DNA of 57,027 nucleotides from Desulfobulbaceae bacterium UBA2262 (GTDB taxonomy: Bacteria; Desulfobacterota; Desulfobulbia; Desulfobulbales; Desulfurivibrionaceae), in contig DDXK01000015.1 in assembly GCA_002347185.1 (NCBI GenBank), forward strand, positions 2,853 through 59,879, read 5' to 3'. How positions within the stretch are numbered: the first letter of the stretch is position 1; each line of letters opens with the position of its first letter. The position numbers and the translations under genes were made by a program. The notes below the pieces were generated by a model that saw nothing but the letters and a program-made list of their open reading frames with translations, did no database searches and was not told where the DNA came from. Shown here one piece after another: positions 33,434 through 41,968 of this stretch.

Positions 33434-36400
33434 CTAGAGGGGGACGGAGAGGGAAAGCTCCCGGCCTTTTTTTGACCAGAATCCGCCCGGTCGCCTGATG
33501 CGCACCTCCACGGTCGTCCCTTTTTTCTTGGAGAGCATGATGATCTTCAAATCATCGATGCTGGCCACCGGCTCGTCATCCAGGGCCAGAATCAGATCCT
33601 TCTCCCGAATCCCCGCCTCCTTGCCCCTCCCCTGTTCCGAGAGGCCGGAAACCAGCACGCCTTCTTCGCTGTCGCTGAGCATCACCCCGAGGATGGGGGC
33701 TGGTTCCAGTTCTGCCGGCCGACAGAAGATCAGGTAGTCCGCCTCGGCCTGGCTCGGCTCCGCGCCCTCGGCATTGAGGATGACGGCCTGCCGGATTTCA
33801 GGCAGGCGGCGGGCCACCCGGGGGGGAATGGCAGTCTGTTTGCTGGTGTGTCCCATGCCGGCGATGACCACCATTCTGGCGTCCGGATTGGCTTTGAGAT
33901 GGTTGGCCACGGATTCGGCCATGGTTTCGTCCCAGAGCGCCTGGGCCTGGAAAAAGCCATTGGCCTGCTCCGGGCTGCCGCCGTGCTTGTCGTGCATGGT
34001 GAAGACCTCGGTGATCCGCTCCCGGTAGCCGTCCAGGGTCAGGTCGCGGTCCGCCGGTATTTTGGCGAGCTCTTCCTCGCTGAGCCCGGCGGTGGAGCCC
34101 TGCTTGAAGATCTTGCTCACCAGTTCTTTTTCCTGATTCAGGGCCACGATGGGGATTCTGTTGGCGCGGGCAAAATTGATGATGTCGCGGTAGTGGCGAT
34201 AATCATAGCCCCACTTGCTGAAATAGCGCGATTTTTTCAGAAATTCCCATTCCTCGAATTCCTGATTCACATAGGCGTCCAGCACCGGCTGCATCTCCCG
34301 GCTGAACATCTCCATGCCGATGGCCAGTTTTGGGTTTTCGGCAAAGAGGCCGCGAATGACCCTGAGCTGGAGCAGATGGTCCGCATAGCGGGTGTGGCTT
34401 TCGCCCACGTAGACCACCTTCTTGTCGGCCAGCTCGTTGAGGATGGCGGCAAAGGAAAGGGTCTGCGGCAGGGCGAGGCCTGCGGGGGGAGGGGCGAGGT
34501 CGAGGCGCTGGCCCTCTTCGGCCTCCGGCACGCGCTTGCTGACAAGGCGGCCGGCCTGGAAATGGAGAAAGCCGTACTTGCCGTAATGGATGAGCTTGCG
34601 AGCGGCTGCCCGGCTTTCTTCGGCGCTTGCCGAGCTGAGAAGCACTGCTACTTCGGCGGGGGCAAGGGGATTTGCGCGGACATCCACGGTGAGGCCGGCG
34701 GCGGGATGCCCCGGCTCTGCAAAGAGGGAGCGGGCCAGGCGGCTGCCCGTGCCCAGAAAGAGAACCGACCTGCCGGCCACCTCCTTATCCGTCGCTTTGG
34801 CGGCAGGCAGGGTGGGGCAGTTCATCTCCGTCAGTATCTCGAGGAGGGGCGCAAAGGCCTCTTCCTCGCCGGCCGGGGGCAGAATGGCCAGCTTCTCTCT
34901 GGCGCCGGCGAAACGGGACCAGGTGGGGGGCAGCTCCTTTTCGGCAAGCTGCCGCATGAGCTCGTAGTCGTGGTCAAGCACCAGGGTGGCGGGAGAGTCG
35001 TTGAGCAGAAGCTCCACCCTGGCTTCCGCCTCGGCCAGGGAGACGGCATGTGTTTCCTCGCCGCTGGGGGTGATGATTTTCAGGGGCACGCTCAAGCGAA
35101 AGGGCTGCGGCTGGAGCTGCTTGACGGTGAGGGCGAGCAGCGGCCGCCCTTCCTTTTCGGAGAGGTTGTCCACCTGCACCGTCAGTTGCGGGGTGTCGCG
35201 CCGCTGCAGCCACTGGCTGAAAAATTCGCCGAGATCCCGGCCCGAACTCTGGCTGAAGCTCTCCTCAAGATCGCGCCAGCCAGCCTGCCTGAAGCGCAGG
35301 CGTTGGGCGAAATCACGCAGGCCGGCGGCAAAGGCCTCCTCGCCAATCTCGCGGCGGAGCATGTGAAAGACCATGCTGCCCCTGGCATAGCCCACCGCGC
35401 GCAACTCCTTGCCCAGCGGATCGAGATGAGCGCCCCCGCCCGTGAACTCGGCAAGGGAGATGGTGGATTCCTGGCCTGCATAGCTCTGGTGGTTGATGAG
35501 CTGCTGTCGGCGGAATTCCGCCCCCTCGCCCCGGTCGGCGGCAAAGGCATGGTCGGCCAGATAGGTGGTCAGGCCCTCGCACCAGTTGCCAGAGGCATGA
35601 TCGACAAATACCGAGTTGCCGAGCCAGCTGTGCAGCACCTCGTGGCCCAGGGAGGTTTCGGTGATGAAGGGGAGCCGCACCACGGCCTGGCCAAGCAGAG
35701 TGAAGGTGGGCATGGCATAGCCGGTGGGCAGCCGGTTTTCCACCACGGCGAAGCGTTCGTAGGGGTAGGGCCCGAGCAGGGTCTGGTAGCGTTCGAGGTA
35801 GGCCAGGGCCTTGCGGCGGTACTGGCCGGCAAGTTCCTGGTCCTCTGGGAAAAAGTAGGAAGCGAGGACCTGGCCGTTGCCAAAGGATTCTTCCTCCACC
35901 ACATAGGGGCCGGCGACGAGGTTGAGGCCTGGCAGGGGCTGCGGAAAGTGAAAGCGGAAGATTCTGCCTTCGCCGACGCTGGTGCTGCTGATCTCCTCGG
36001 CTTCGGAGATGGCGGCAAAATGTTTCGGAACCTCGGCGGAAAGGGCAAAAAGGCAATCGATCCCGAGCCGGGGATGCCAGGCGCCGGTGAGAGCGATGGC
36101 ATCCGGGCTGATGAGGCCGTCACTGTTTTGGCCGGGCGCCAGGATGAGCTGGTAGTTGACCTCCAGGCGCTGCTCCTGGTCACTGGCCGGCAGCAGGATT
36201 CCTTCCGAGGGGGGCAGGGGAGTGCCGTCAAGGAGGATGGAGGAGACCTCAAGGCCGGCAAGGGAGAGGGCATGCTCCCGGCCGGCCGGCAGGGTGAGCC
36301 GCGCGGTGCCGAGCAGGGTGTGGCGGGGAAGATCAAAGGAAACCAGCAGTTCCTGGCGAGGAGGCTCTTGCTGCCCGGCTCGGGCGGACGGCGGCATGGC

Positions 36401-36517
36401 GATCAGCAGCAGGGCGACAAGAAGGGCAAGGAGGGGGAAAAGCCCTTCATGCCGGGACCGGCTGGATGTTCTCTTCTGCACATAACCTGTCGAGGGAAGC
36501 CAGAGCTGTTTCTGCAC
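33434..36517 (-). CDS. M1 metallopeptidase-ChaN-PDZ fusion protein, exported
   Basis: A 1027-residue exported protein with three parts. After a hydrophobic signal (LFPLLALLVALLLIAM, ending SARA) comes an M1 aminopeptidase-like domain, with zinc motif HEVLH at 292-296 and the third ligand Glu in NWCEGLTTYLADH. A degenerate spacer is followed by a ChaN/DUF399 haem- or iron-associated domain (VVYVGESHTRYADH near 705, VVIAGMGHTSKQ), then a C-terminal PDZ domain (about 930-1020, GVMLSDSEEGVLVSGL). The start is GTG 36517 or GTG 36481, both inside trmFO. The TAG stop is shared with the IS630 target site. Substrate unknown. Confidence 0.85.
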   Translation of the reverse strand: MQKQLWLPSTGYVQKRTSSRSRHEGLFPLLALLVALLLIAMPPSARAGQQEPPRQELLVSFDLPRHTLLGTARLTLPAGREHALSLAGLEVSSILLDGTPLPPSEGILLPASDQEQRLEVNYQLILAPGQNSDGLISPDAIALTGAWHPRLGIDCLFALSAEVPKHFAAISEAEEISSTSVGEGRIFRFHFPQPLPGLNLVAGPYVVEEESFGNGQVLASYFFPEDQELAGQYRRKALAYLERYQTLLGPYPYERFAVVENRLPTGYAMPTFTLLGQAVVRLPFITETSLGHEVLHSWLGNSVFVDHASGNWCEGLTTYLADHAFAADRGEGAEFRRQQLINHQSYAGQESTISLAEFTGGGAHLDPLGKELRAVGYARGSMVFHMLRREIGEEAFAAGLRDFAQRLRFRQAGWRDLEESFSQSSGRDLGEFFSQWLQRRDTPQLTVQVDNLSEKEGRPLLALTVKQLQPQPFRLSVPLKIITPSGEETHAVSLAEAEARVELLLNDSPATLVLDHDYELMRQLAEKELPPTWSRFAGAREKLAILPPAGEEEAFAPLLEILTEMNCPTLPAAKATDKEVAGRSVLFLGTGSRLARSLFAEPGHPAAGLTVDVRANPLAPAEVAVLLSSASAEESRAAARKLIHYGKYGFLHFQAGRLVSKRVPEAEEGQRLDLAPPPAGLALPQTLSFAAILNELADKKVVYVGESHTRYADHLLQLRVIRGLFAENPKLAIGMEMFSREMQPVLDAYVNQEFEEWEFLKKSRYFSKWGYDYRHYRDIINFARANRIPIVALNQEKELVSKIFKQGSTAGLSEEELAKIPADRDLTLDGYRERITEVFTMHDKHGGSPEQANGFFQAQALWDETMAESVANHLKANPDARMVVIAGMGHTSKQTAIPPRVARRLPEIRQAVILNAEGAEPSQAEADYLIFCRPAELEPAPILGVMLSDSEEGVLVSGLSEQGRGKEAGIREKDLILALDDEPVASIDDLKIIMLSKKKGTTVEVRIRRPGGFWSKKGRELSLSVPL

Positions 36518-37778
36518 GGTATTGACCTCTGAGTTTTTTGGGCATTTTTTTGCTGAAGGCCGGGAAGAGCCCGAAGTTGATGTTGGAGGGCTGGAAATGG
36601 CGAGGATCGGTGCTGGTCAGGTGGTTGAGGAGCGCGCCAAAGGCGGTGTCCGGCGGCAGGGCAATGGGGGGGGCGCCGTCGGCCAGGCGGGCGGCGTTGA
36701 GGCCGGCCAGCAGCCCCATGGCCGTGGACTCCACATAGCCCTCCACCCCGGTGAGCTGGCCGGCCAGGAAAAGATCGGGCCGGCAGGCGAGCTGCAACGA
36801 GGGCAGCAGCACCTTGGGCGCGCAGACGAAGGTGTTGCGGTGGATGCTGCCGAGGCGGGCGAATTGGGCCCCGGCCAGGCCGGGGATCATGCGGAATACC
36901 GTTTTTTGGGCCGGATAGGTGAGCTTGGTCTGGAAACCGACCATGTTGTAGAGGAGTCCTTCCCTGTTTTCCATGCGCAGCTGCACCACGGCGTATGGGT
37001 CGCGGCCGGTCCTGGGATCGGGCAGGCCCACCGGTTTCATAGGCCCGAAGCGCAGGGTGTCCTCGCCCCGCTCCATCATGACCTCGATGGGCAGGCAGCC
37101 TTCGAAGTATTTCTGTTCCTCGAATTCCTTGAGCGGCACCTTGTCGGCCCCGCGCAGGGCGGCAATGAAAGCCTGGTATTCTTCCCGATCCATGGGGCAG
37201 TTCAGATAGTCGCCCGGACCGTCGTCATAGCGGGAGGCGCGGTAGACGATCCGCATGTCCAGGGAATCGGCATGGACAATGGGGGCGATGGCGTCGTAAA
37301 AGGCCAGGTGTTCCTCGCCGGTGAGGGCGGCCAGGGCCTGGGCCAGCGGCGTTGTCGTGAGCGGACCGGTGGCGAGGATGATGGGCGCCTCGTCGGGCGG
37401 CGGGATCTCGGTGAGCTCGTGGTGGAGTACGGTGATGCCGGGGTGGGCCTCGATCTTCTCCGTGATGAATTGGGAAAAAAGCGCGCGATCCACAGCCAGG
37501 GCCTTGCCCGCCGGCACCCGGGTCTGGTCGGCTGCCGTCATGAGCAGCGAGCCCAGGCGGCGCATCTCTTCCTTGAGCAGGCCGACGGCGGAGCCGGGAT
37601 CGGCGGCACGCAGGGAGTTGCTGCAGACCAGCTCCGCCAGCAGGGGGGATTCATGGGCCGGGCTGTAGCGCTCCGGCTTCATTTCGAAGAGGTCGACGGG
37701 AAAGCCGCGCTGGGCGACCTGCCAGGCGGCCTCGCAGCCGGCGAGGCCGCCGCCGATGATGGTGATTTTTTTCTTCAC
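36447..37778 (-). CDS. trmFO: tRNA (uracil-54-C5) methyltransferase TrmFO, folate-dependent
   Basis: FAD and methylene-tetrahydrofolate enzyme making m5U54 in tRNA. I start it at GTG 37778, which gives KKKITIIGGGLAGCEAAWQ, the FAD-binding glycine motif at the extreme N terminus as in the family. Other signatures are SPAHESPLLAELVCSNSLR, the catalytic-cysteine region KYFEGCLPIEVM, and GQLTGVEGYVESTAMG. The 443-residue length is normal. No clear ribosome-binding site is seen. The downstream M1-ChaN gene starts inside its 3' end. Confidence 0.95.
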   Translation of the reverse strand: MKKKITIIGGGLAGCEAAWQVAQRGFPVDLFEMKPERYSPAHESPLLAELVCSNSLRAADPGSAVGLLKEEMRRLGSLLMTAADQTRVPAGKALAVDRALFSQFITEKIEAHPGITVLHHELTEIPPPDEAPIILATGPLTTTPLAQALAALTGEEHLAFYDAIAPIVHADSLDMRIVYRASRYDDGPGDYLNCPMDREEYQAFIAALRGADKVPLKEFEEQKYFEGCLPIEVMMERGEDTLRFGPMKPVGLPDPRTGRDPYAVVQLRMENREGLLYNMVGFQTKLTYPAQKTVFRMIPGLAGAQFARLGSIHRNTFVCAPKVLLPSLQLACRPDLFLAGQLTGVEGYVESTAMGLLAGLNAARLADGAPPIALPPDTAFGALLNHLTSTDPRHFQPSNINFGLFPAFSKKMPKKLRGQYRAETALASLDRLCAEENIQPVPA

Positions 37779-37900
37779 GGGTTCAAGGGCTCGGATGGTG
37801 GAAGGTTGCGGGCTGGGGCGCCTGCCGGATCTCTTTTCTTTGAGACAAGGCAAGGAAGAAAAAGGTTCCCGCCCGTCCAGCCACCATCCGCGCTGAACAG

Positions 37901-38551
37901 CTAGTTGATGCCCAGCTCTTTCTTGATGGCGTTGACCACCACCTCGCTGGAGGTGCCGGTGATGGTTTTGAGCATGCCCTTTTTCTCGTAAAAGCCGGCC
38001 AGGGGGGCGGTCTTCTCGTTGTAGGTGTCCAGACGGTGGCCGATGGCCTCTTCGGTCTCGTCCTCGCGCTGCACGGCCGGGCTGCCGCACTTGTCGCAGA
38101 TGCCTTCCTTCTTGGGCGGGTTGCTCTTGATGTTGTAGATCGCCTGGCAGGCGGCATTGGCGCAGGTCCGTCTGGTGCAGAGGCGGTCAAAGATCACGTC
38201 GCGGGGCACATCGATGGCCACGACCATGTCCAGCTTGATTCCCAGTTTGGCGAGCAGCTCGGTCAAGGCTTCGGCCTGGGGAATGGTGCGCGGAAAGCCG
38301 TCGAGCAAAAAGCCCTGGGCGCAATCGGCTTCCTGCAGTCTTTTTTCCATGATGCCCATGATCAGGGAATCGGGAACCAGGTCGCCGCGCTTCATGTAGC
38401 CTTCGGCCTCCTTGCCCAGGGGGGTGCCGGCCTGGACTGCGCCGCGGAGGATGTCGCCGGTGGAGATCTGCACGGAGCCGTCGATGGCGGTGAGCATTTT
38501 TGCTACGGTACCCTTGCCGGCGCCTGGCGCGCCCAACAGAATCAGTTTCAT
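37901..38551 (-). CDS. adk: Adenylate kinase
   Basis: Converts AMP and ATP to two ADP. The P-loop GAPGAGKGT is at residues 7-15, the NMP-binding part has STGDILRGAV, and DGFPRT is conserved. The long LID has four cysteines (TRRTCANAAC and ICDKCG), the structural-zinc form. ATG 38551 follows AAGGAGAAAGACA and gives 216 residues. trmFO lies downstream on the same strand. Confidence 0.96.
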   Translation of the reverse strand: MKLILLGAPGAGKGTVAKMLTAIDGSVQISTGDILRGAVQAGTPLGKEAEGYMKRGDLVPDSLIMGIMEKRLQEADCAQGFLLDGFPRTIPQAEALTELLAKLGIKLDMVVAIDVPRDVIFDRLCTRRTCANAACQAIYNIKSNPPKKEGICDKCGSPAVQREDETEEAIGHRLDTYNEKTAPLAGFYEKKGMLKTITGTSSEVVVNAIKKELGIN

Positions 38552-38871
38552 TGTCTTTCTCCTTGTTTCGGATATTGAATGGAAGTGAAAACGGATTTGA
38601 CTGCGCAGCCGGCCTTCGTGCGCGCATTGCCGTCCGCCGTGAAGGGAACGGGCCGCAAATATACACGATTTATCCCTCCGATCATAGCGTAAAACAGCCC
38701 TCCTGTGCAAAGGAGATCTTTCCCTGGCCCCGGCGCGGTTGTCCTGCTTCCGCCTTGGGCGAGAACATGGGAAGGGCGCCTTGACAAGGCGGTAAAAGGA
38801 ATTATTTTTTAGACATTCAGAATATATCCTTTCAAATCAATCTGTTATTGGTTTTTAGAAGGAGGTTGCGT
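38552..38871. other. Divergent intergenic region between adk and hsp20 genes
   Basis: A 320 bp region. The plus-strand half contains a promoter for the small heat-shock genes at 38781-38808. No coding frame or stable hairpin is convincing. No CIRCE element (TTAGCACTC repeat) was found. Confidence 0.6.
38781..38808 (+). promoter_or_regulatory. Predicted promoter of the hsp20 pair
   Basis: TTGACA (38781-38786), 16 bp spacer, TATTTT (38803-38808), about 60 bp before the first Hsp20 start, in an AT-rich stretch. It looks like a housekeeping promoter; no sigma-32 type -10 (CCCCAT) was seen. Confidence 0.5.
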
Positions 38872-39330
38872 ATGGCGATTGTACGGTTTGGCGATCAGAA
38901 GTTTTTTAGAAACCCCTGGGCGGATTTTGAGAGGATGCGCCGGGAACTGGATGCCCTTTTTCAAAGCGGGGTGCAGGATTTCGGTGGCCGCATGGCCCCC
39001 ACGGTCTTTCCGGCCCTGAACATCTCCGAGGATGCGGCTAATATCTATGTGCGGGCAGAAATTCCCGGGGTGCCGGCAGAGCGGATCGAGATCTCCATGG
39101 AAGGCGATACCCTCGCCATCGGCGGAGAGCGAACGACCTGTGCCGGCGGGGAAAAGCTCTCCTACCACCGCCGCGAGCTCGAATGCGGCCGCTTTAACCG
39201 CGCGGTCAGCCTGCCAACCAGGGTGCAGGCGGACAAAGTGACCGCCACCGCAGTTGACGGCATCCTGACCATTACCCTGCCCAAGGCGGAGGAAGCCAAG
39301 CCCCGCCAGATCAAGGTGAATGCGGGCTGA
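38872..39330 (+). CDS. Hsp20 small heat-shock protein (first)
   Basis: ATP-independent holdase of 152 residues. The alpha-crystallin domain spans about residues 45-145: PALNISEDAANIYVRAEIPG, then TYHRRELECGRFNRAVSLP-type sequence and the A-x-x-x-x-G-x-L motif AVDGILTITLP. ATG 38872 follows AGAAGGAGGTTGCGT; an upstream in-frame ATG at 38848 lacks a ribosome-binding site. Paired with a second Hsp20 50 bp later. Confidence 0.9.
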   Translation: MAIVRFGDQKFFRNPWADFERMRRELDALFQSGVQDFGGRMAPTVFPALNISEDAANIYVRAEIPGVPAERIEISMEGDTLAIGGERTTCAGGEKLSYHRRELECGRFNRAVSLPTRVQADKVTATAVDGILTITLPKAEEAKPRQIKVNAG

Positions 39331-39379
39331 GGATTCCGGGCGTGGGAAAGAGACTGTTTTTGTCGAGGAGGCAAGCCAT

Positions 39380-39781
39380 ATGACGGAAAAAGAGATGCAG
39401 ATTCAGCAGAAAAAAGAGTTGCAGCAGGCCGGGGAACCCACCAAGCAGGAGAAGTTTTACGTCCCTGCCGTGGATATTTTCGAGACCGCCGAGGCGGTGC
39501 ATGTCCTCGCCGAGATGCCCGGCGTGGCCAAGGATGGGGTACAGGTGCAGCTTGAGGAGGGCACCCTCACCATCCGGGGCGACATCGCCCAGCGCCCGCC
39601 GGAAGGGGAAACCGTATTGCTCCGGGAGTTTGAACCCGGCGGCTATCTGCGGAAATTCAGTGTCGCCGAGACCATTGACCAGGAAAGGATCGAGGCGAAG
39701 ATGGCCGACGGCGTCCTCACCCTGGTCCTGCCCAAGGTGGAGCCGGCCAAGCCGCGCCGGATCGAAGTGAAAGGGCTCTAA
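39380..39781 (+). CDS. Hsp20 small heat-shock protein (second)
   Basis: Second holdase, 133 residues, with a glutamine-rich N-terminal arm (MTEKEMQIQQKKELQQAG) and the alpha-crystallin domain (VPAVDIFETAEAVHVLAEMPG, LREFEPGGYLRKFSV, MADGVLTLVLPK). GAGGAGGCAAGCC precedes ATG 39380. It differs clearly from the first copy, so the pair is not a recent duplication and may form hetero-oligomers. A terminator follows. Confidence 0.9.
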   Translation: MTEKEMQIQQKKELQQAGEPTKQEKFYVPAVDIFETAEAVHVLAEMPGVAKDGVQVQLEEGTLTIRGDIAQRPPEGETVLLREFEPGGYLRKFSVAETIDQERIEAKMADGVLTLVLPKVEPAKPRRIEVKGL

Positions 39782-39804
39782 GGCCCTTGCGTTCCAGCGG
39801 TGCC

Positions 39805-39845
39805 AAGGAGTGATGGTTGTCCTGACGGACCCTCACTCCTTTTTT
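39805..39845 (+). terminator. Intrinsic terminator after hsp20 pair
   Basis: Arms AAGGAGTGA (39805-39813) and TCACTCCTT (39833-39841), then T to 39845. The right arm overlaps the stop and last codons of the convergent ferredoxin gene, so the two transcripts would overlap. Confidence 0.65.
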
Positions 39846-40030
39846 ATTTCAATGCATTTCTCGGGGCACATGGCCGCGGCCAGGTGGAGGGAATCGCTGC
39901 ATTCGACCCGATCTTCCCTGGGCTCCGCCTTTTCCAGGGTTTCATTCATCCGGAAAACCTCCGGGCAGATTTCCACGCAGGTTTCACAACTGTTGCAGCG
40001 GTAGGTGTCGACAACGACGTGGCAGTGCAT
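39833..40030 (-). CDS. Single-cluster 4Fe-4S ferredoxin
   Basis: A 65-residue cytoplasmic ferredoxin. One cluster is formed by CNSCETCVEICP (C-x2-C-x2-C-x3-C-P) and the later AAMCPEKCIEI, the pattern of Desulfovibrio ferredoxin I types. ATG 40030 follows ATAGGAGCACATGC. It stands alone on the minus strand downstream of the chemoreceptor terminator. The partner enzyme cannot be told. Confidence 0.88.
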   Translation of the reverse strand: MHCHVVVDTYRCNSCETCVEICPEVFRMNETLEKAEPREDRVECSDSLHLAAAMCPEKCIEIKKE

Positions 40031-40053
40031 GCATGTGCTCCTATGGTTTTCCC

Positions 40054-40095
40054 TTAAAAAAACAAAGGCCGTTTCCGGGAAGGAAACGGCCTTTG
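40054..40095 (-). terminator. Intrinsic terminator after the chemoreceptor gene
   Basis: Perfect 14 bp stem (40063-40076 with 40082-40095, CAAAGGCCGTTTCC) and five-base loop; on the minus strand it runs into TTTTTTT. It lies 160 bp after the chemoreceptor stop and about 25 bp before the ferredoxin start. Confidence 0.9.
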
Positions 40096-40254
40096 CCCGC
40101 CGCCAGAGGCGGCATGAGGAAGGAGAGAGGGAAGAAAACAAGGTGAAAAAGATTTGAAGAAGGAGGGAGCTTCTCTTTTTCTCACGTTGCTTTACTGTTA
40201 AGACCATCCGGGTTCGGGGAAAGTTCCCACTTTTTTTGAAAAGTTTCTTTTTGT

Positions 40255-41880
40255 TCAGAAGTCGGCAAAATCCTCGTCGTCCATGGGGATGATCTCGTTG
40301 GGGTTGTCCTTTCTGGCAGAGGCGCCCGCTTTTTCCTTTGGGTTCGTGCGCGGCGGCAGGGCCGCCTGGGAGTTCCGGGTCTTCGTCGGGGTGGGAAGCG
40401 AGGGGGGACGCAACGCTGGCGTGCTTCTCTGCCCTGGTCCTTTTCGGATTTTTGCGGTTTCTCCTCCCCCGCCTGCCAGGCGCAGCAGCTCCCCAACGGA
40501 GCCTTTCAGGATTTCCGATTGTGCCGAAAGTTCTTCCGAGGCAGAGGCGGATTCTTCGGCCGCAGCCGCGTTGTCCTGGGTTACCTGATCGATTTCGTGG
40601 ATCGCCTTGGTCACCTGCTCGATGGATCGTGCCTGTTCGGTGGCCGAACCAGCCATCTCGGCGATGATGGTCCCGATGCGAGCGGTGGACTGGCTGGCCT
40701 CGTAGAAGGAGTCGCCTGTTTCGCTGACCAGTTCGGATCCGGTCTGCACCTTCTGCATGGTGCCCTCGATGAGGGTCGAGGTGTTGCGGGCCGCCTCGGC
40801 CGCCCGCATGGCCAGGTTCCGGACCTCGTCCGCGACCACGGCGAAGCCGGCGCCAGCCTCGCCGGCCCGGGCTGCCTCCACCGCGGCGTTCAGGGCCAGG
40901 AGGTTGGTCTGAAAGGCTATCTCGTCAATGGTTTTCACGATCTTCTGGGTTTCGCGGCTGGCAGCGGAAATCTCCTCCATGGAGGCGGTGAGCTTTTTCA
41001 TCGATTGATCCGCTGTTTGGATCACGCCGTTGGCCTCCTTCATCAAGAGGTCGGCCTGACGGGCGTTGTCGGCATCCTTTTTGATCATGGCCCCCACTTC
41101 CTCCAGGGATGCGGAGGTCTGTTCCACGGCGGCGGCCTGTTCCGACGCCCCCTCGGCCAGGGATTGGCTGGCCGAGGAAACCTCGCCTGCCGCCGCCGCT
41201 ACCTGATCAGCCCCTTCGTTGAGGGAGAGGCTGACCGTCACCAGGCTTCTGGCAACGCCGCGCCCGATGAAATAGGCAAAGAGCCCCCCGCAGATCAGGG
41301 CGAGAGCCCCCAGAGCGAGGGCGATCCGCCCCAGCAGGGTGGAAAACTCCTTGGTGAGCATGGTCTGCCGGCCAGCCTCAGCCTTGGCCTCCTCCAGCAG
41401 TTTGTCCAGCAGTGGTTCGAGGGCCTGGGCCGATTTCCGCAGGCTCAGGGCGGAAAGCATGCGTTCGTTGCCGATCGGGGTGGCGAGCATGGCGGCAAAG
41501 CCCTTCTGGTAGTTGTCGGCCAGGGTGCCGAGCTGCCGGGCTGCCTCCACCAGGCTGCCCTTGTCGCCTTTTTTCGCCAGCGCCTCGATGGTGCTCATTT
41601 CATCCTGAAAGGAGGCGATCTGGTTGTTCGCTTCCTTGGTGAGCAGCGCATCGTCCGCATAGAGGAGCAGCTTTTCGTTCTGGCGGCATTGGATCAGGGA
41701 GATTTTCGCCGCGCTGGCATGCAGGGCGATGGAAAGATCCTGCTCGATGAGGTTGCTGAACCTCCCCGTGGCCGATAGCAGCGCGAACTCGTAAATGGTG
41801 GTGAGGAGGAGGACCAGCAGCAGGACCACCGCGAATCCCGAACCGATCTTCTTGGCTATTGTCGTGGGTTTTCTGGACAT
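40255..41880 (-). CDS. Methyl-accepting chemotaxis protein
   Basis: Membrane chemoreceptor of 541 residues. Membrane segments lie near residues 12-32 and 190-212. Between them is a four-helix-bundle sensor domain of about 155 residues. The cytoplasmic signalling domain is intact, with its hairpin tip EIAFQTNLLALNAAVEAARA followed by GAGFAVVADEVRNLA, and alanine/glutamate-rich methylation helices (AAAEESASASEELSAQSE). I start it at ATG 41880 (MSRKPTTIAKKIGSGF). A secreted Cache protein is encoded 88 bp upstream on the same strand. Confidence 0.93.
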   Translation of the reverse strand: MSRKPTTIAKKIGSGFAVVLLLVLLLTTIYEFALLSATGRFSNLIEQDLSIALHASAAKISLIQCRQNEKLLLYADDALLTKEANNQIASFQDEMSTIEALAKKGDKGSLVEAARQLGTLADNYQKGFAAMLATPIGNERMLSALSLRKSAQALEPLLDKLLEEAKAEAGRQTMLTKEFSTLLGRIALALGALALICGGLFAYFIGRGVARSLVTVSLSLNEGADQVAAAAGEVSSASQSLAEGASEQAAAVEQTSASLEEVGAMIKKDADNARQADLLMKEANGVIQTADQSMKKLTASMEEISAASRETQKIVKTIDEIAFQTNLLALNAAVEAARAGEAGAGFAVVADEVRNLAMRAAEAARNTSTLIEGTMQKVQTGSELVSETGDSFYEASQSTARIGTIIAEMAGSATEQARSIEQVTKAIHEIDQVTQDNAAAAEESASASEELSAQSEILKGSVGELLRLAGGGGETAKIRKGPGQRSTPALRPPSLPTPTKTRNSQAALPPRTNPKEKAGASARKDNPNEIIPMDDEDFADF

Positions 41881-41968
41881 CTGATTCCTTTGTCGCTCTG
41901 GTTGCTCGAAACGGTTGCGGCGCCGGAGAGGAGTTTGCCCCATCGGCGCCTGCTGTGCCTGCCTGTGG

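Larger units (their letters stand above)
32215..33434 (+). mobile_element. IS630-family insertion sequence, complete
   Basis: A 1220 bp element flanked by TA on both sides (32213-32214 and 33435-33436), the target duplication of IS630/Tc1-type elements. Terminal inverted repeats run 25 bp with four mismatches (32215-32239 GTACCATGTAAC... against the complement of 33410-33434 GTACCACGTAAC...). It holds one transposase gene split by a -1 frameshift site. All parts look intact, so it may be active. It interrupts the stop codon of the minus-strand M1-ChaN gene. Confidence 0.93.

Noticed and set aside
33848..36532. Long open frame antisense to the M1-ChaN gene
   Set aside because: The minus-strand frame has clear peptidase and ChaN motifs; the plus frame is glycine-rich nonsense.
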